47,666 bases of DNA from a beta proteobacterium AAP51 (GTDB taxonomy: Bacteria; Pseudomonadota; Gammaproteobacteria; Burkholderiales; Burkholderiaceae_C), in the NCBI GenBank assembly GCA_001295905.1, contig LJHT01000080.1:1-47666 (forward strand), written 5' to 3'. The first letter of the stretch is position 1. Each line of letters starts with the position of its first letter. Of the stretch, positions 37,135 to 45,126 are shown in pieces. Made by a program: the position numbers and the translations under genes. The notes beneath the pieces were generated by a model. The model saw nothing but the letters and a program-made list of their open reading frames with translations, had not been told where the DNA came from and did not search any database.

Positions 37135-37188
37135 GCTGCCAGGATGAGGCCAGCCGTGCTGGCGTCAGGGGCGGGCGTTTTGTGATGA

Positions 37189-37209
37189 GGCGCCGCGGTG
37201 CGCGGCGCC
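37189..37209. repeat. 9-base perfect inverted repeat
   Basis: GGCGCCGCG, GTG, CGCGGCGCC just after the stop of the exported protein gene at 37224 (minus). It lacks a T run in both directions, so a terminator role is weak. Confidence 0.4.
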
Positions 37210-37223
37210 CGGGCTTGACGCCC

Positions 37224-37670
37224 TCAGGGCGCCTTGCGCGCCGGCTTGAAGGCCGGCAGGGGCACGGCGGCCAGCAGGTCGTTGCCGGTGAGGTCTTGCG
37301 CGTCGGGGAAGACGGCGCGCCAGACGTCGCGCATCTGCCCGCCTTCCAGCGTGACCACGCTTTCGTAGGCGAAGTCGTAGCCGGTGATCGTGAAGCCGTG
37401 GCCGCGGCACACGGCCTTGCCGCCACCCAGCACGCAGCGCGCCGACCACACCGAGGCCTCGTCCTTGCCCTGCAGCACCAGGTGCTTGGGGAACTGCTTG
37501 ATCAGCGTCACCGAGCCCGGCTTGGCCCACACGCCTTCGAAGCGCAGGTCGTTGCTGCCGGGGTTGCGGCTGCCGCTGTCCTGGGCATGGGCCAGGGGCA
37601 CGGCCAGGGCGCAAAAGGTGGCGAAGGCGGCCGTGGCGGCCAGCCGCAGCGGGATCTTGAGCTTGTTCAT
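37224..37670 (-). CDS. Small exported protein, DUF2147/DUF3617-like beta domain
   Basis: A 148-residue protein. The start at 37670 (MNKLKIPLRLAATAAFATFC) has AAGGAG upstream and a signal peptide ending at AHAQDS. The mature part has two Cys, in ASVWSARCVLGGGKAVCRGH, likely a disulfide, and beta-strand-like text (RFEGVWAKPGSVTLIKQFPK; GFTITGYDFAYESVVTLEGG). The overall look is of a small periplasmic beta-barrel-like protein; the named-family suggestion is a guess. It is upstream of the DCC-COQ7 gene on the same strand (89 bases) and may be cotranscribed. Confidence 0.75.
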   Translation of the reverse strand: MNKLKIPLRLAATAAFATFCALAVPLAHAQDSGSRNPGSNDLRFEGVWAKPGSVTLIKQFPKHLVLQGKDEASVWSARCVLGGGKAVCRGHGFTITGYDFAYESVVTLEGGQMRDVWRAVFPDAQDLTGNDLLAAVPLPAFKPARKAP

Positions 37671-37822
37671 CGAATCACGTCTCCTTGGGGCGGGTGCCCT
37701 GCCGGCCTCGCACCCGAACTGAGTGGATGCGCCAGGTGCCCAGTCGGCGCCGAGCATAGCCAAGCGCGCGCGGGGCGGCTAGAGCGGGTGGGGCTGCCTG
37801 AACCCGGAAACCGGCCTGGCGC

Positions 37823-38377
37823 TCATGCGGCATCGTCTTTCCAGGTGATGCGCCGGGCCATGCGCGATTGCGGCCAGCGCCAGATCACCAACCCGGCCAA
37901 GGGCCAATAGAGGGCATTGAAGACCCAGCCGCCATACAAGGCCGCCCACACCTGCTGCGACACCGAGCGCGAGAACACCACCTCGCCGTCGCGGCGCAGC
38001 CGCAGCAGCGTGCCCTGTGTGGGCGCCAGGCCCAGCAGCGCAGCCAGCGAGGGCAGGGCGGCGTACTCGGCCGTCACCGCGCCAGGTTGCAACAGCTTGT
38101 TGCGGCAGTCATAAGGTGTGCCCAGGAAATCGGCCCGGCAGGACAGCGTGGCCGGGCCCACCTTCAGCACCTGGGCGCAGAAGACCAGGCAAGCCTGCGC
38201 GCTTTCGGCAGGGCCCGCCACCGTCTGCCGCGCGGGCTGCAGCAGCGGCACGCTGAGCCACAGCGCCAGCAGCAGCGGCGGCGCGCTCACGCCGGCAATG
38301 CGCAGCCAGGGCGTCTTCGGCCTCGCCGTGGGCACCACGGCGGGGGCGGCAGCGGCTTGGGGGGTGTGGGCAGTCAC
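37823..38377 (-). CDS. Two-helix membrane protein with four-cysteine periplasmic loop, unknown
   Basis: A 184-residue protein with a GTG start at 38377 (MTAHTPQAAAAPAVVPTARP) preceded by GAAGG. One transmembrane helix is at about 28-46 (VSAPPLLLALWLSVPLL) and one at about 150-167 (WVFNALYWPLAGLVIWRW), with about 100 residues between. The loop holds Cys63, Cys67, Cys80 and Cys91 (ACLVFCAQV, LSCRADF, DCRNKLL), spacing that suits two disulfides in the periplasm. No named family comes to mind. It is divergent from the SLT-like gene with 65 bases between starts. Confidence 0.75.
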   Translation of the reverse strand: MTAHTPQAAAAPAVVPTARPKTPWLRIAGVSAPPLLLALWLSVPLLQPARQTVAGPAESAQACLVFCAQVLKVGPATLSCRADFLGTPYDCRNKLLQPGAVTAEYAALPSLAALLGLAPTQGTLLRLRRDGEVVFSRSVSQQVWAALYGGWVFNALYWPLAGLVIWRWPQSRMARRITWKDDAA

Positions 38378-38442
38378 GGGCAGGCCTTCGTGCCAACATC
38401 ATGCCGCAGCCCGCTGCGAACCACCTGCATTGAGGAGGAGCC

Positions 38443-39114
38443 ATGCCCGAGTTTTCCTGCAGCGTCACGCAATCGCCCGCCCGCTGGAGCGCGGCCGATG
38501 TGCTGGTGTGGAAGCTGGTGCCGGAAAGCTGGGGCGGTGGCCGCCCCTACATCCAGCGCTTCAAGGACGGCTGGGTGCACCACCACCGCGCCGCCATCCG
38601 CGTGGCCGCGCGCGAGCGGCGTTTCCCGCCCGAACTGCTGGCCGGCGTGTGCTGGATCGAGGTGGCCGGCGACCCCTCGGGCATCGACCGCCTGGCCTTC
38701 GAGGTGCGCGCCTTCGACTGGAGCGGGCCCGACTGGGTGGACCGCAACATGACCATCACCCACGAGCCCGGCCGCACCTCCTTCGGCGCCGTCAGCATGC
38801 AGCTGCGCACGGCGGCGCACACGCTGGGCCTGAACCCGGCGCGGCTGACGATGGAGCAGCTGCGCGGCCTGGCGGGCTGCCTGGAGAACGACGCCTTCAA
38901 CATCGACATCGTGGCGCGCCACCTGCGGCAGATCATCGACCGCGACGGCCTGCAGACCCAGCCGCCGGCCCTCAGCGAAGACGCCGTTCGCGTGGCCGGT
39001 GCGCGCTACAACCGCGGCATGGGGCTCTCGCTGGAACGCATACGGGCCAACATGAGTTACGGCAACTTCATCGTCAGGTTCTGGCCGCGCCTGGCGGGCC
39101 TGCTGGGCACGTGA
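38443..39114 (+). CDS. Lysozyme/SLT-like protein
   Basis: A 223-residue protein with a good ribosome-binding site (GAGGAGG before ATG 38443). The layout of a lytic-transglycosylase-like fold can be followed: RRFPPELLAGVCWIEVAGDP with Glu73 at the place of the catalytic Glu, then RTSFGAVSMQLRTAAHTLGL (Gly-x-x-x-M-Q), CLENDAFNIDIVARHLRQII and AGARYNRGMG, corresponding to the usual ES..P, G.MQ, N...G..YL and YN.G blocks. No signal peptide is visible, which is unusual for a cell-wall enzyme and may mean export by another route (for example type VI secretion). The stop overlaps the start of the next gene (GTGA). Confidence 0.72.
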   Translation: MPEFSCSVTQSPARWSAADVLVWKLVPESWGGGRPYIQRFKDGWVHHHRAAIRVAARERRFPPELLAGVCWIEVAGDPSGIDRLAFEVRAFDWSGPDWVDRNMTITHEPGRTSFGAVSMQLRTAAHTLGLNPARLTMEQLRGLAGCLENDAFNIDIVARHLRQIIDRDGLQTQPPALSEDAVRVAGARYNRGMGLSLERIRANMSYGNFIVRFWPRLAGLLGT

Positions 39115-39455
39115 ACACGCCGGCCCCCCCTTCGCGCCGCGCGCGGGGCTGGCGCTGGCTGGGCCACGCGGCCAGCGGGGTTGGCCTGCTGGTGCTGGCG
39201 GTGCTGCCGGCCCACAAGTACGGCTGGATGGAAGACATCGACCCCGCCATCGACCCGGCGGCGCTGGAAGATGGCTCGGGCAACCGGCTGGTCTTCGCCA
39301 CGCTGGTGCTGCTGCTGGCCGTGGGCCTGCAGGCGCTGGGCTGGTGGCTCGCCGCCCCGGGTGCTGGTGTGGGTGCGGGCGCGCGCCGCCACCTGCTGCC
39401 TGGGCTGTGCATCGCGGCCTTGCTGGGGTTGTGGGCCTGGAAATTCTGGCTTTGA
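39111..39455 (+). CDS. Small three-helix membrane protein coupled to the SLT-like gene
   Basis: A 114-residue protein with a GTG start at 39111 overlapping the preceding stop by 4 bases. Three hydrophobic segments are visible (about 18-36, 60-80, 92-112: GVGLLVLAVLPAHK; LVFATLVLLLAVGLQALGWW; LLPGLCIAALLGLWAWKFWL), with a short acidic loop (YGWMEDIDPAIDPAALEDGS). The function is unknown; because it is translated with the SLT-like enzyme, an immunity or tethering role against that enzyme is possible but not shown. Confidence 0.7.
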   Translation: MNTPAPPSRRARGWRWLGHAASGVGLLVLAVLPAHKYGWMEDIDPAIDPAALEDGSGNRLVFATLVLLLAVGLQALGWWLAAPGAGVGAGARRHLLPGLCIAALLGLWAWKFWL

Positions 39456-39539
39456 CGGTTGGTCTGCCGTTCGGGCCTCAACACGGCGCGGTGTCACGCT
39501 CGCCGTACATTTCCGCCGCCTGACGGTGTGAGGGCTTTT

Positions 39540-40781
39540 TTAGCGCGCTTCTGGCTCAGCACTCCGATCGTCCGCCTGCTGGCGCGGTGCCGCCGGGGCG
39601 CGGCCCAGCACCCCCAGGCTGGCCGCGCAGCACAGCCCCATGCACAGCGCCACGGCGCCCACCGGTGCGGCTTCCAGCCAGGGCGCTACGGCCTGCGCGG
39701 CCAGGGCCGAGAGGCCCAGCACGGCCAGCATCAGCAAGGCGGCAGCGCGGCCCATCTGCGCGGCGGGCAAGGACAAGGCCAGCGCCATGGTGGCCGGGCC
39801 ACGCACGCCCAGCAAGGCGCAGAACAGCACCCAGAAGCCGCCGAAGTACAGCCAGCCCGGCGTCAGCCACAGGCCGCCCAGACCCCAGGCCCCCGTGAGC
39901 AAGGCCTGGCCCCAGGCGCCCGCGCGGGCCAGCCGTTCAGGGCCGAAGCGCCCGCCGGCGTGGGTCGAGCCGGCTGCCGTGGGCCGAGCCGACAGCCAGC
40001 CCGTCAACCAGGTGCTGGCAAGGAAGGCCGCCACGCCTGCCGCCTGCAGCGCGGCGAAGGCCCCGGGGCCCCAGCCGGCACTCAGGCGCAGCATCTGCGG
40101 CGCGCTGGCGACGAAGCAGAACAGCGCCGCGAAAGCCAGCGCATGGGCCAGCGCCGGGCGCAGGAAGCGCGGGTTGCGCAGCAGATCGAAGTGGCTGGCT
40201 TTCTGATGCGCCTGCACGCCGGGCAGCACGCGCGGCGTGGCGGCCAGCGCCCAGGGCGTGAGCAGCAGCATCGCACCCAGCAGTGCCCAGAACAGGCCGC
40301 GCCAATCAGCCAGCAGCAAGAGCGCGGCACCCAGCACCGGGCCGCAGGCCGGCACCAGCGATTCCATCATCGCCACCCAGCCCAGGCCGCGCGTGGCCTC
40401 GTGCGAAGGCAGGCTGGCGCGGATGACGCTGGGGGCCACCACCGTGGCCGCGCCGGCGCCCAGGCCCTGCAGCGCGCGCCACAGCAGCAGCGGCGTGATG
40501 CCCTGCGCCAGCGCGCAGCCGGCCGTGCCGGCCAGCAGCAGCAGCGCACCCGCCAGGGCCGTGCGCCGCGGACCCCAGCGCGTGAACACCTCGCCCCACA
40601 GCAGCTGCGATGCGGCCAGCGCAAAGAGAAACACGCTGAGCGTGGCCTGACCGGCAGCCACGCTGACGCCCAGTTCCGCCTGCAGCGTGGGCACGGCAGG
40701 CAGCACCAGGTCCATCGCCAGCATGCCAGCGGCCGTCAGGCCCGCCATCGGGGCCACCACGCGCAGCGCAGCCGCGCTCAC
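39540..40781 (-). CDS. Bcr/CflA-family MFS drug exporter
   Basis: A 413-residue, 12-helix transporter if started at GTG 40781 (MSAAALRVVAPMAGLTAAGM), 7 bases after the upstream GTPase stop; the open frame extends 90 bases further as a shadow of that gene, and an ATG at residue 12 is an alternative. DLVLPAVPTLQAELGV and FLFALAASQLLWGEVFTRWG match the Bcr/CflA helix 1-2 region, GRRxxL-type motif is WGPRRTALAGALLLLAGTAG, and LWRALQGLGAGAATVVAPSV (motif B) and GWVAMMESLVPACGPVLGAA (motif C, antiporter) are clear. Bcr/CflA proteins export bicyclomycin, sulfonamides or small peptides/amino acids. Same strand as the GTPase, so cotranscribed. Confidence 0.88.
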   Translation of the reverse strand: MSAAALRVVAPMAGLTAAGMLAMDLVLPAVPTLQAELGVSVAAGQATLSVFLFALAASQLLWGEVFTRWGPRRTALAGALLLLAGTAGCALAQGITPLLLWRALQGLGAGAATVVAPSVIRASLPSHEATRGLGWVAMMESLVPACGPVLGAALLLLADWRGLFWALLGAMLLLTPWALAATPRVLPGVQAHQKASHFDLLRNPRFLRPALAHALAFAALFCFVASAPQMLRLSAGWGPGAFAALQAAGVAAFLASTWLTGWLSARPTAAGSTHAGGRFGPERLARAGAWGQALLTGAWGLGGLWLTPGWLYFGGFWVLFCALLGVRGPATMALALSLPAAQMGRAAALLMLAVLGLSALAAQAVAPWLEAAPVGAVALCMGLCCAASLGVLGRAPAAPRQQADDRSAEPEAR

Positions 40782-40788
40782 GCCGCGC

Positions 40789-41766
40789 TCATGCTGCGTC
40801 AGGGGCCTGCCGGCTGCCCTTCCTGGGGCCCTTCTTGCTGGCCTGTTCGCGCGCCGCCTTCTTCGCGGCACGTTCTGCCTCGCGCACTGCGGTGGCGGCC
40901 AGCCAGGCGGCGTGGTCTTCGGGCGTTTCCAGCGTCACGCGGCCGATGGCGCCCGAGCGGAAGTCGTTCAGCACCGCCTCGGCCGCCTTCTGCAGGTTCA
41001 GCACCGCACCGCTGCCCACATAGCCGCGCTGGCGCGCGATGCGTTCCAGCAGCTGGTCGGCAGGCCAGGCCGCCAGCGCGTCGGCGTCTTCGGGCGCGGC
41101 CAACTTGTAGCGCGCCGCCAGCGCGCCGGGGTAGCCGGCCTGCAGGCGTTCCAGCAGGCCCAGCGCCACTTCCTGCTCGTCGTAGGCATTGCGGCCCACG
41201 GCGCCGCTGGCGGCCAGCAGCAGGCCGCTTTCGGGCACGGTGATGCGCGGCCACAGCAGGCCGGGGGTGTCGTACAGCGTCACGTCGCTGGCCAGCGCGA
41301 TGGCCTGCTCGGTCTTGGTGATGCCGGCTTCGTCGCCCGTCTTCGTGGCCTTGCGCTTGACCAGCGTGTTGATGAGCGTGCTCTTGCCGACGTTGGGCAC
41401 GCCGCAGATCAGCACGCGCAGCGGCTTGACCATGCCGCCGCGCAGCGGCGCCAGTGCGCGGCAGGCCTGCAGCAGGCGCGCGGCCGGCGCGGGCTCGCTG
41501 GCGTCCAGGCCCAGGGCGCGGGTGTCGGGCTGGGCGTTGTAGTGCACCAGCCAGGCTTCGGTGCGCACGGCATCGGCCAGGTCTTGTTTGTTCAGCAGCT
41601 TCAGCGTGGGCTTGCCGGTGGTCAGCGTGGCCAGCAGCGGGTTGGCGCTGCTGGCGGGCAGGCGCGCATCGAGCAGTTCGATGACGACGTCGATGCCTGA
41701 TTTCAGCCGCTCCACCATCGCCAGGCGCGTGGTGTGCATATGGCCGGGGAACCACTGGATGCTCAT
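40789..41766 (-). CDS. ylqF: Circularly permuted ribosome-biogenesis GTPase YlqF/RbgA-like
   Basis: A 325-residue GTPase; the start at 41766 (MSIQWFPGHMHTTRLAMVER) is the family opening. The G motifs appear in permuted order: G4 LLNKQDLAD (about 61-69), then G1 GVPNVGKST (about 128-136), the G2 region with GITKTEQ, and G3 DTPGLLWP (about 170). The C-terminal part (about 200-325) is the RNA-binding extension, ending in a Lys/Arg-rich stretch (KKAAREQASKKGPRKGSRQ). YlqF/RbgA acts in late assembly of the 50S subunit. The gene is divergent from phoU. Confidence 0.93.
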   Translation of the reverse strand: MSIQWFPGHMHTTRLAMVERLKSGIDVVIELLDARLPASSANPLLATLTTGKPTLKLLNKQDLADAVRTEAWLVHYNAQPDTRALGLDASEPAPAARLLQACRALAPLRGGMVKPLRVLICGVPNVGKSTLINTLVKRKATKTGDEAGITKTEQAIALASDVTLYDTPGLLWPRITVPESGLLLAASGAVGRNAYDEQEVALGLLERLQAGYPGALAARYKLAAPEDADALAAWPADQLLERIARQRGYVGSGAVLNLQKAAEAVLNDFRSGAIGRVTLETPEDHAAWLAATAVREAERAAKKAAREQASKKGPRKGSRQAPDAA

Positions 41767-41792
41767 GCCCGGCATGCTAACCACCCGGGCTG

Positions 41793-41810
41793 CCGTCATC
41801 GGCGTGTCAC
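41793..41810 (+). promoter_or_regulatory. Pho box upstream of phoU
   Basis: CCGTCAT followed after 4 bases by GTGTCAC, two repeats spaced 11 bases start to start, close to the PhoB consensus CTGTCAT-N4-CTGTCAC. It ends 59 bases before the phoU ATG, and CATCAT at 41821-41826 is a possible -10 box about 10 bases further on. PhoB, encoded two genes downstream, is the expected binder. Confidence 0.6.
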
Positions 41811-41869
41811 AGCGCCGTCGCATCATCGTGCGATGCAGTTGTGGCGCCGCCGCAGCGTGCGGAGGCTGA

Positions 41870-42577
41870 ATGAACGACAAGCACATCACGTCCCAGTTCG
41901 ACACCGAACTCAGCGGTATTTCCTCGCGTGTGCTGGAGATGGGTGGCTTGGTGGAAGCGCAGGTGGCGCAGGCCGTCTATGCGCTGACGAAATCCAGTGG
42001 CGAAACCGCCAGCCACGTGCTGCGCACCGAAGAGCGCGTGAACCAGATGGAGGTCGAGATCGACCGCGATCTGTCCACCATCATCGCGCGCCGCCAGCCC
42101 ACCGCGCGCGACCTGCGCCTGCTCATCGCCATCAGCAAGACCATCGGCAACCTCGAGCGCGTGGGCGACGAGGCCGCGCGCATCGCACGCACCATGCAGC
42201 GCCTGATGAACAGCGGCATCAGCAGCAAGCTGCGCCTGCCGGTGGGCGACATCTCCTTCGAGGCCGACCTGGCCATCGCGCTGCTGCGCAAGTCGCTCGA
42301 TGCCTTCGCGCGGCTGGATGCCAGCGCGGCGCTGGACGTGATGAAGAAGGACAGCGAGATCGACGTCGAATTCGACGGCCTGATGCGCAAGCTGGTCACC
42401 TACATGATGGAAGACCCGCGCACCATCTCGGCCAGCATCGACCTCATCTTCGTGGCCAAGGCCATCGAGCGCGTGGGCGACCACGCCAAGAACCTGGCCG
42501 AGCAGGTGATCTACGTCGTCAAGGGCACCGATGTGCGGCACACGCCGATGGACGACGTCGAGTCGGTCGTTGCCTGA
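41870..42577 (+). CDS. phoU: Phosphate-signalling protein PhoU
   Basis: A 235-residue all-helical cytoplasmic protein with GGAGG just before the ATG. Two PhoU repeats of three helices each are visible, with the metal-coordinating E/DxxxD-type helices IGNLERVGDEAARIAR (about 90-105) and KAIERVGDHAKNLAEQVI (about 195-215). It opens HITSQFDTELSGISSRVLEM as in other betaproteobacterial PhoU. It restrains the PhoR/PhoB phosphate response and phosphate uptake via Pst. Here phoU stands first behind a Pho box and directly before phoB, but no pst transporter or phoR kinase is in the window. Confidence 0.96.
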   Translation: MNDKHITSQFDTELSGISSRVLEMGGLVEAQVAQAVYALTKSSGETASHVLRTEERVNQMEVEIDRDLSTIIARRQPTARDLRLLIAISKTIGNLERVGDEAARIARTMQRLMNSGISSKLRLPVGDISFEADLAIALLRKSLDAFARLDASAALDVMKKDSEIDVEFDGLMRKLVTYMMEDPRTISASIDLIFVAKAIERVGDHAKNLAEQVIYVVKGTDVRHTPMDDVESVVA

Positions 42578-42603
42578 ACCCCTGAACCTACGACGAGCAC
42601 CCC

Positions 42604-43311
42604 ATGGCCCGCATCCTGGTTGTTGAAGACGAACCCGCCATCGCCGAGCTCATCATGCTGAACCTGCGGCATGACGGCCACGAGGTGCAGCTGGCCACGA
42701 GCTCGGCCGATGCCGAAAACGCGCTGCGTCAGGCCCTGCCCGACCTGGTGCTGCTGGACTGGATGCTGCCCGGCGAAAGCGGCCTGCAGCTGGCCCAGCG
42801 CTGGCGGCGCGATGCACGCACGCGCGAGCTGCCCATCGTGATGCTCACCGCGCGCAGCGAAGAGCGCGACATGGTGCAGGGCCTGGACAGCGGTGCCGAC
42901 GACTACCTGGCCAAGCCTTTTTCGCCCAGCGTGCTGGTGGCGCGCATCCGCTCGGTGCTGCGCCGCAAGGCGCCGCAGTCGCTGGATACGGCGGTGCAGA
43001 TCGGCGCCCTCACGCTCGACCCCAGCACCATGCGCGTGGTGGCCAACGGCACCGTGGTGAAGCTGGGCCCGACCGAGTTCCGCCTGCTGCGTTTCCTGAT
43101 GAACCACCCCGAGCGCGTGCACTCGCGCGCCCAGCTGCTCGACCGCGTGTGGGGCGACCACGTCTTCATCGAAGAGCGAACCGTGGACGTGCATGTGAAG
43201 CGCCTGCGCGAAGCGCTGGCCGTGGCCGACTGCGCCGGCATGGTGGAAACCGTGCGCGGTGCCGGCTACCGGCTGGCCCGGCCGGTGACGGCCAGCGCCG
43301 GCGCGGCCTGA
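42604..43311 (+). CDS. phoB: Phosphate regulon response regulator PhoB
   Basis: A 235-residue OmpR-family regulator 26 bases after phoU. The receiver (1-120) has E8/D9/E10 (VVEDEP), phosphoacceptor D52 in LVLLDWMLPGESGL, T82 in VMLTARSEE and K104 in YLAKPFSPSVL. The winged-helix domain (about 135-230) has LGPTEFRLLRFLMNHPERVH, LDRVWGDHVFIEERTVDVHV and VRGAGYRL, the PhoB pattern that recognises the Pho box. When phosphorylated it activates phosphate-starvation genes, including probably this operon itself. The C-terminus is slightly extended (ARPVTASAGAA). Confidence 0.95.
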   Translation: MARILVVEDEPAIAELIMLNLRHDGHEVQLATSSADAENALRQALPDLVLLDWMLPGESGLQLAQRWRRDARTRELPIVMLTARSEERDMVQGLDSGADDYLAKPFSPSVLVARIRSVLRRKAPQSLDTAVQIGALTLDPSTMRVVANGTVVKLGPTEFRLLRFLMNHPERVHSRAQLLDRVWGDHVFIEERTVDVHVKRLREALAVADCAGMVETVRGAGYRLARPVTASAGAA

Positions 43312-43335
43312 GCCGCAAACTGCCGCTGCACCAGT

Positions 43336-43355
43336 GCCGCGCCTTTGCGCGCGGC
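43336..43355 (+). terminator. Possible weak hairpin after phoB
   Basis: GCCGCGC, loop CTTTGC, GCGCGGC, 24 bases after the phoB stop. A 7-base stem without T run; a factor-dependent or partial stop at most. Confidence 0.3.
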
Positions 43356-43437
43356 GAGTCTGGCCTCGCCTGATTCCGCCTGAACCCGCGTGACCCCGCG
43401 AGCGGACCGGTCCACCGTCATGCCGTAGGCTCGCGGC

Positions 43438-44241
43438 ATGCAGACTTCCGAGCTGGTCTTTTCCCTTTCGCGCCGCCGCTGCTGGCTGGCGCCCAGCCTG
43501 GCGCTGGGTCTGGCGGCCCTGGGCGCCCCTTCTCCCGCCACCGCGCAGGTCACCACGCTGACGGTGGCCGTCGACCTCAGCCTGGCCGGCCCCATGGACG
43601 AAGTGGCACGCGCCTTTGCCGCACGCCGCGCCGGGCTGCGCGTGGCCCTGGTGCCCGGCGAGCCCGGTGCGCTGCTGGCGCAGATGGCGCAGCCCGGCAG
43701 CACCATCGACGTGCTGGCCGGTGCCGATGCCGAAACCGCCGCCTACGGCCGGCAGCGGCGGCTGCTCGGCCCTGCGCCCGACCTGGTGTTCGCCGGCAAC
43801 ACCCTGGTGCTGATGGTGCCCGTCGCGCTGGCCGTGCCGGTGCAGCGCCTGGCCGACCTGGCCCGGCCCGAGCTGGCCCGCATTGCCATCGGCCGCGTGA
43901 ACACCGTGGCCGTGGGGCGCTATGCCCGCGAGGCCATCAACGCGCAGCGCTTGTGGCCCCTGGTGCAGCGCAAGCTGGTGCAGGTGGGCAGCGCGGCCGA
44001 GGTGCTGGCCTTGGTGAAGGCGGCCGAGGTCGAAGCCGGCTTCGTCTACGGCAGCGACGCTGCTGCCGCAGGTGCCGCCGTGCGGGTGGTGGAGACCCTG
44101 GCCACCACCACGCCGCTGCGTTACAGCGCGGCCACCGCGGCGGCCAGCCGCCAGGCGGCGCTGGCCGAGGCTTTTGTCGCCCACCTGCGCAGCGAGGCGG
44201 CGCGCGAGGTGTGGCGGCGCGCCGGCCTGGTGCTGGTGTGA
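43438..44241 (+). CDS. ModA-like periplasmic binding protein
   Basis: A 267-residue exported protein (signal peptide about 1-36, cleavage near ATAQVTTL). The ModA/type-2 binding fold is followed by VAVDLSLAGPMDEVARAFAA, DVLAGADAETAAYGRQRRLL, DLVFAGNTLVLMVPVA, RIAIGRVNTVAVGRYAREAI, LVQVGSAAEVLALVKAAEVE, AGFVYGSDAAAAGAAVRVVE and the closing AREVWRRAGLVL. The GSSGAL loop of ModA, whose Ser binds the oxyanion, reads GEPGAL, so the binding site differs. No modB/modC follows. It sits 126 bases after phoB. The ligand may be another oxyanion or none; the ModA label is family-level only. Confidence 0.82.
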   Translation: MQTSELVFSLSRRRCWLAPSLALGLAALGAPSPATAQVTTLTVAVDLSLAGPMDEVARAFAARRAGLRVALVPGEPGALLAQMAQPGSTIDVLAGADAETAAYGRQRRLLGPAPDLVFAGNTLVLMVPVALAVPVQRLADLARPELARIAIGRVNTVAVGRYAREAINAQRLWPLVQRKLVQVGSAAEVLALVKAAEVEAGFVYGSDAAAAGAAVRVVETLATTTPLRYSAATAAASRQAALAEAFVAHLRSEAAREVWRRAGLVLV

Positions 44242-44346
44242 GGCCGCACCCTGGCGCAAGCCGGGTGGCTGCGCCTGGCGGGCTAGCCACTTTTCCATAA
44301 CCACGCCGTCCGGCGGTTTGCCGCGCGGCCCGGCACACTCAAGGCC

Positions 44347-45126
44347 ATGAGCGTCTCAACGTCACCACCCCTCATCCAGCTGCAGCAACTGGGCCTGCAC
44401 TACACGCTGGGCAGCAGCCGCATCGACGTGCTGCGCGACGTCACCGTCAACGTGGCCGCGGGCCAGAGCGTGGCGGTGGCCGGGCCTTCGGGTTCGGGCA
44501 AGACCTCGCTGCTGCTCTTGCTGGCCGGCCTGGAGCGCCCGGCCGCGGGCCGCGTGCTGCTGGAAGGCACCGACCTGGCCGGCCTGGGCCGCGACGCGCT
44601 GGCCGATCTGCGGCGCGACCGCGTGGGCATCATCTTCCAGAGCTTCCACCTGCTGCCCAGCCTGACGGCCTTGGACAACGTGGCGCTGCCGCTGCAGATA
44701 GCGGGCCGCCCGCAGGCTTTCGAGGCCGCGCGCCAGATGCTGCAACGCGTGGGGCTGGGCGAGCGCCTGCACCACCACCCCAGCCAGATGTCGGGCGGCG
44801 AGCAGCAGCGCGTGGCCATTGCGCGCGCGCTGGTGCACCGGCCGCGCCTGCTGCTGGCCGACGAGCCCACCGGCAACCTCGACGACACCACCGGCGCGCT
44901 GGTGCGCGACCTGCTGTTCGAGCTGCAGCGCGAAAGCGGCGCCACGCTGGTGCTGGTGACGCACGACCTGGCCTTCGCTGCCCGTTGCGACCGCGTGCTC
45001 TACCTGCGCGAGGCGCAGCTGCACGAAGGCCTGCATGAAAGAGCGCCAGCGCGGCCGGCGGAAGACCGCCCGCACGGCCCCGCCCAGCCCCACCCGCCCC
45101 AGGCCGGCCATGCCCTTCCTGTTTAG
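44347..45126 (+). CDS. ABC ATPase, LolD/YbbA type
   Basis: A 259-residue ATPase of the MacB/LolD/YbbA group. Walker A is GPSGSGKTS (about 46-54), the Q-loop IIFQSFHLLPSLTALDNVAL (typical of this group), the signature MSGGEQQRVAIARAL, Walker B LLLADEPTGNLDD and switch His in LVTHDLAFAARCDR. The last about 30 residues (ERAPARPAEDRPHGPAQPHP) are unstructured and overlap the next gene by 17 bases. It pairs with the following FtsX-type permease, as ybbA pairs with ybbP. These exporters are thought to act on lipids or lipoproteins in the envelope; the substrate here is unknown. Confidence 0.92.
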   Translation: MSVSTSPPLIQLQQLGLHYTLGSSRIDVLRDVTVNVAAGQSVAVAGPSGSGKTSLLLLLAGLERPAAGRVLLEGTDLAGLGRDALADLRRDRVGIIFQSFHLLPSLTALDNVALPLQIAGRPQAFEAARQMLQRVGLGERLHHHPSQMSGGEQQRVAIARALVHRPRLLLADEPTGNLDDTTGALVRDLLFELQRESGATLVLVTHDLAFAARCDRVLYLREAQLHEGLHERAPARPAEDRPHGPAQPHPPQAGHALPV

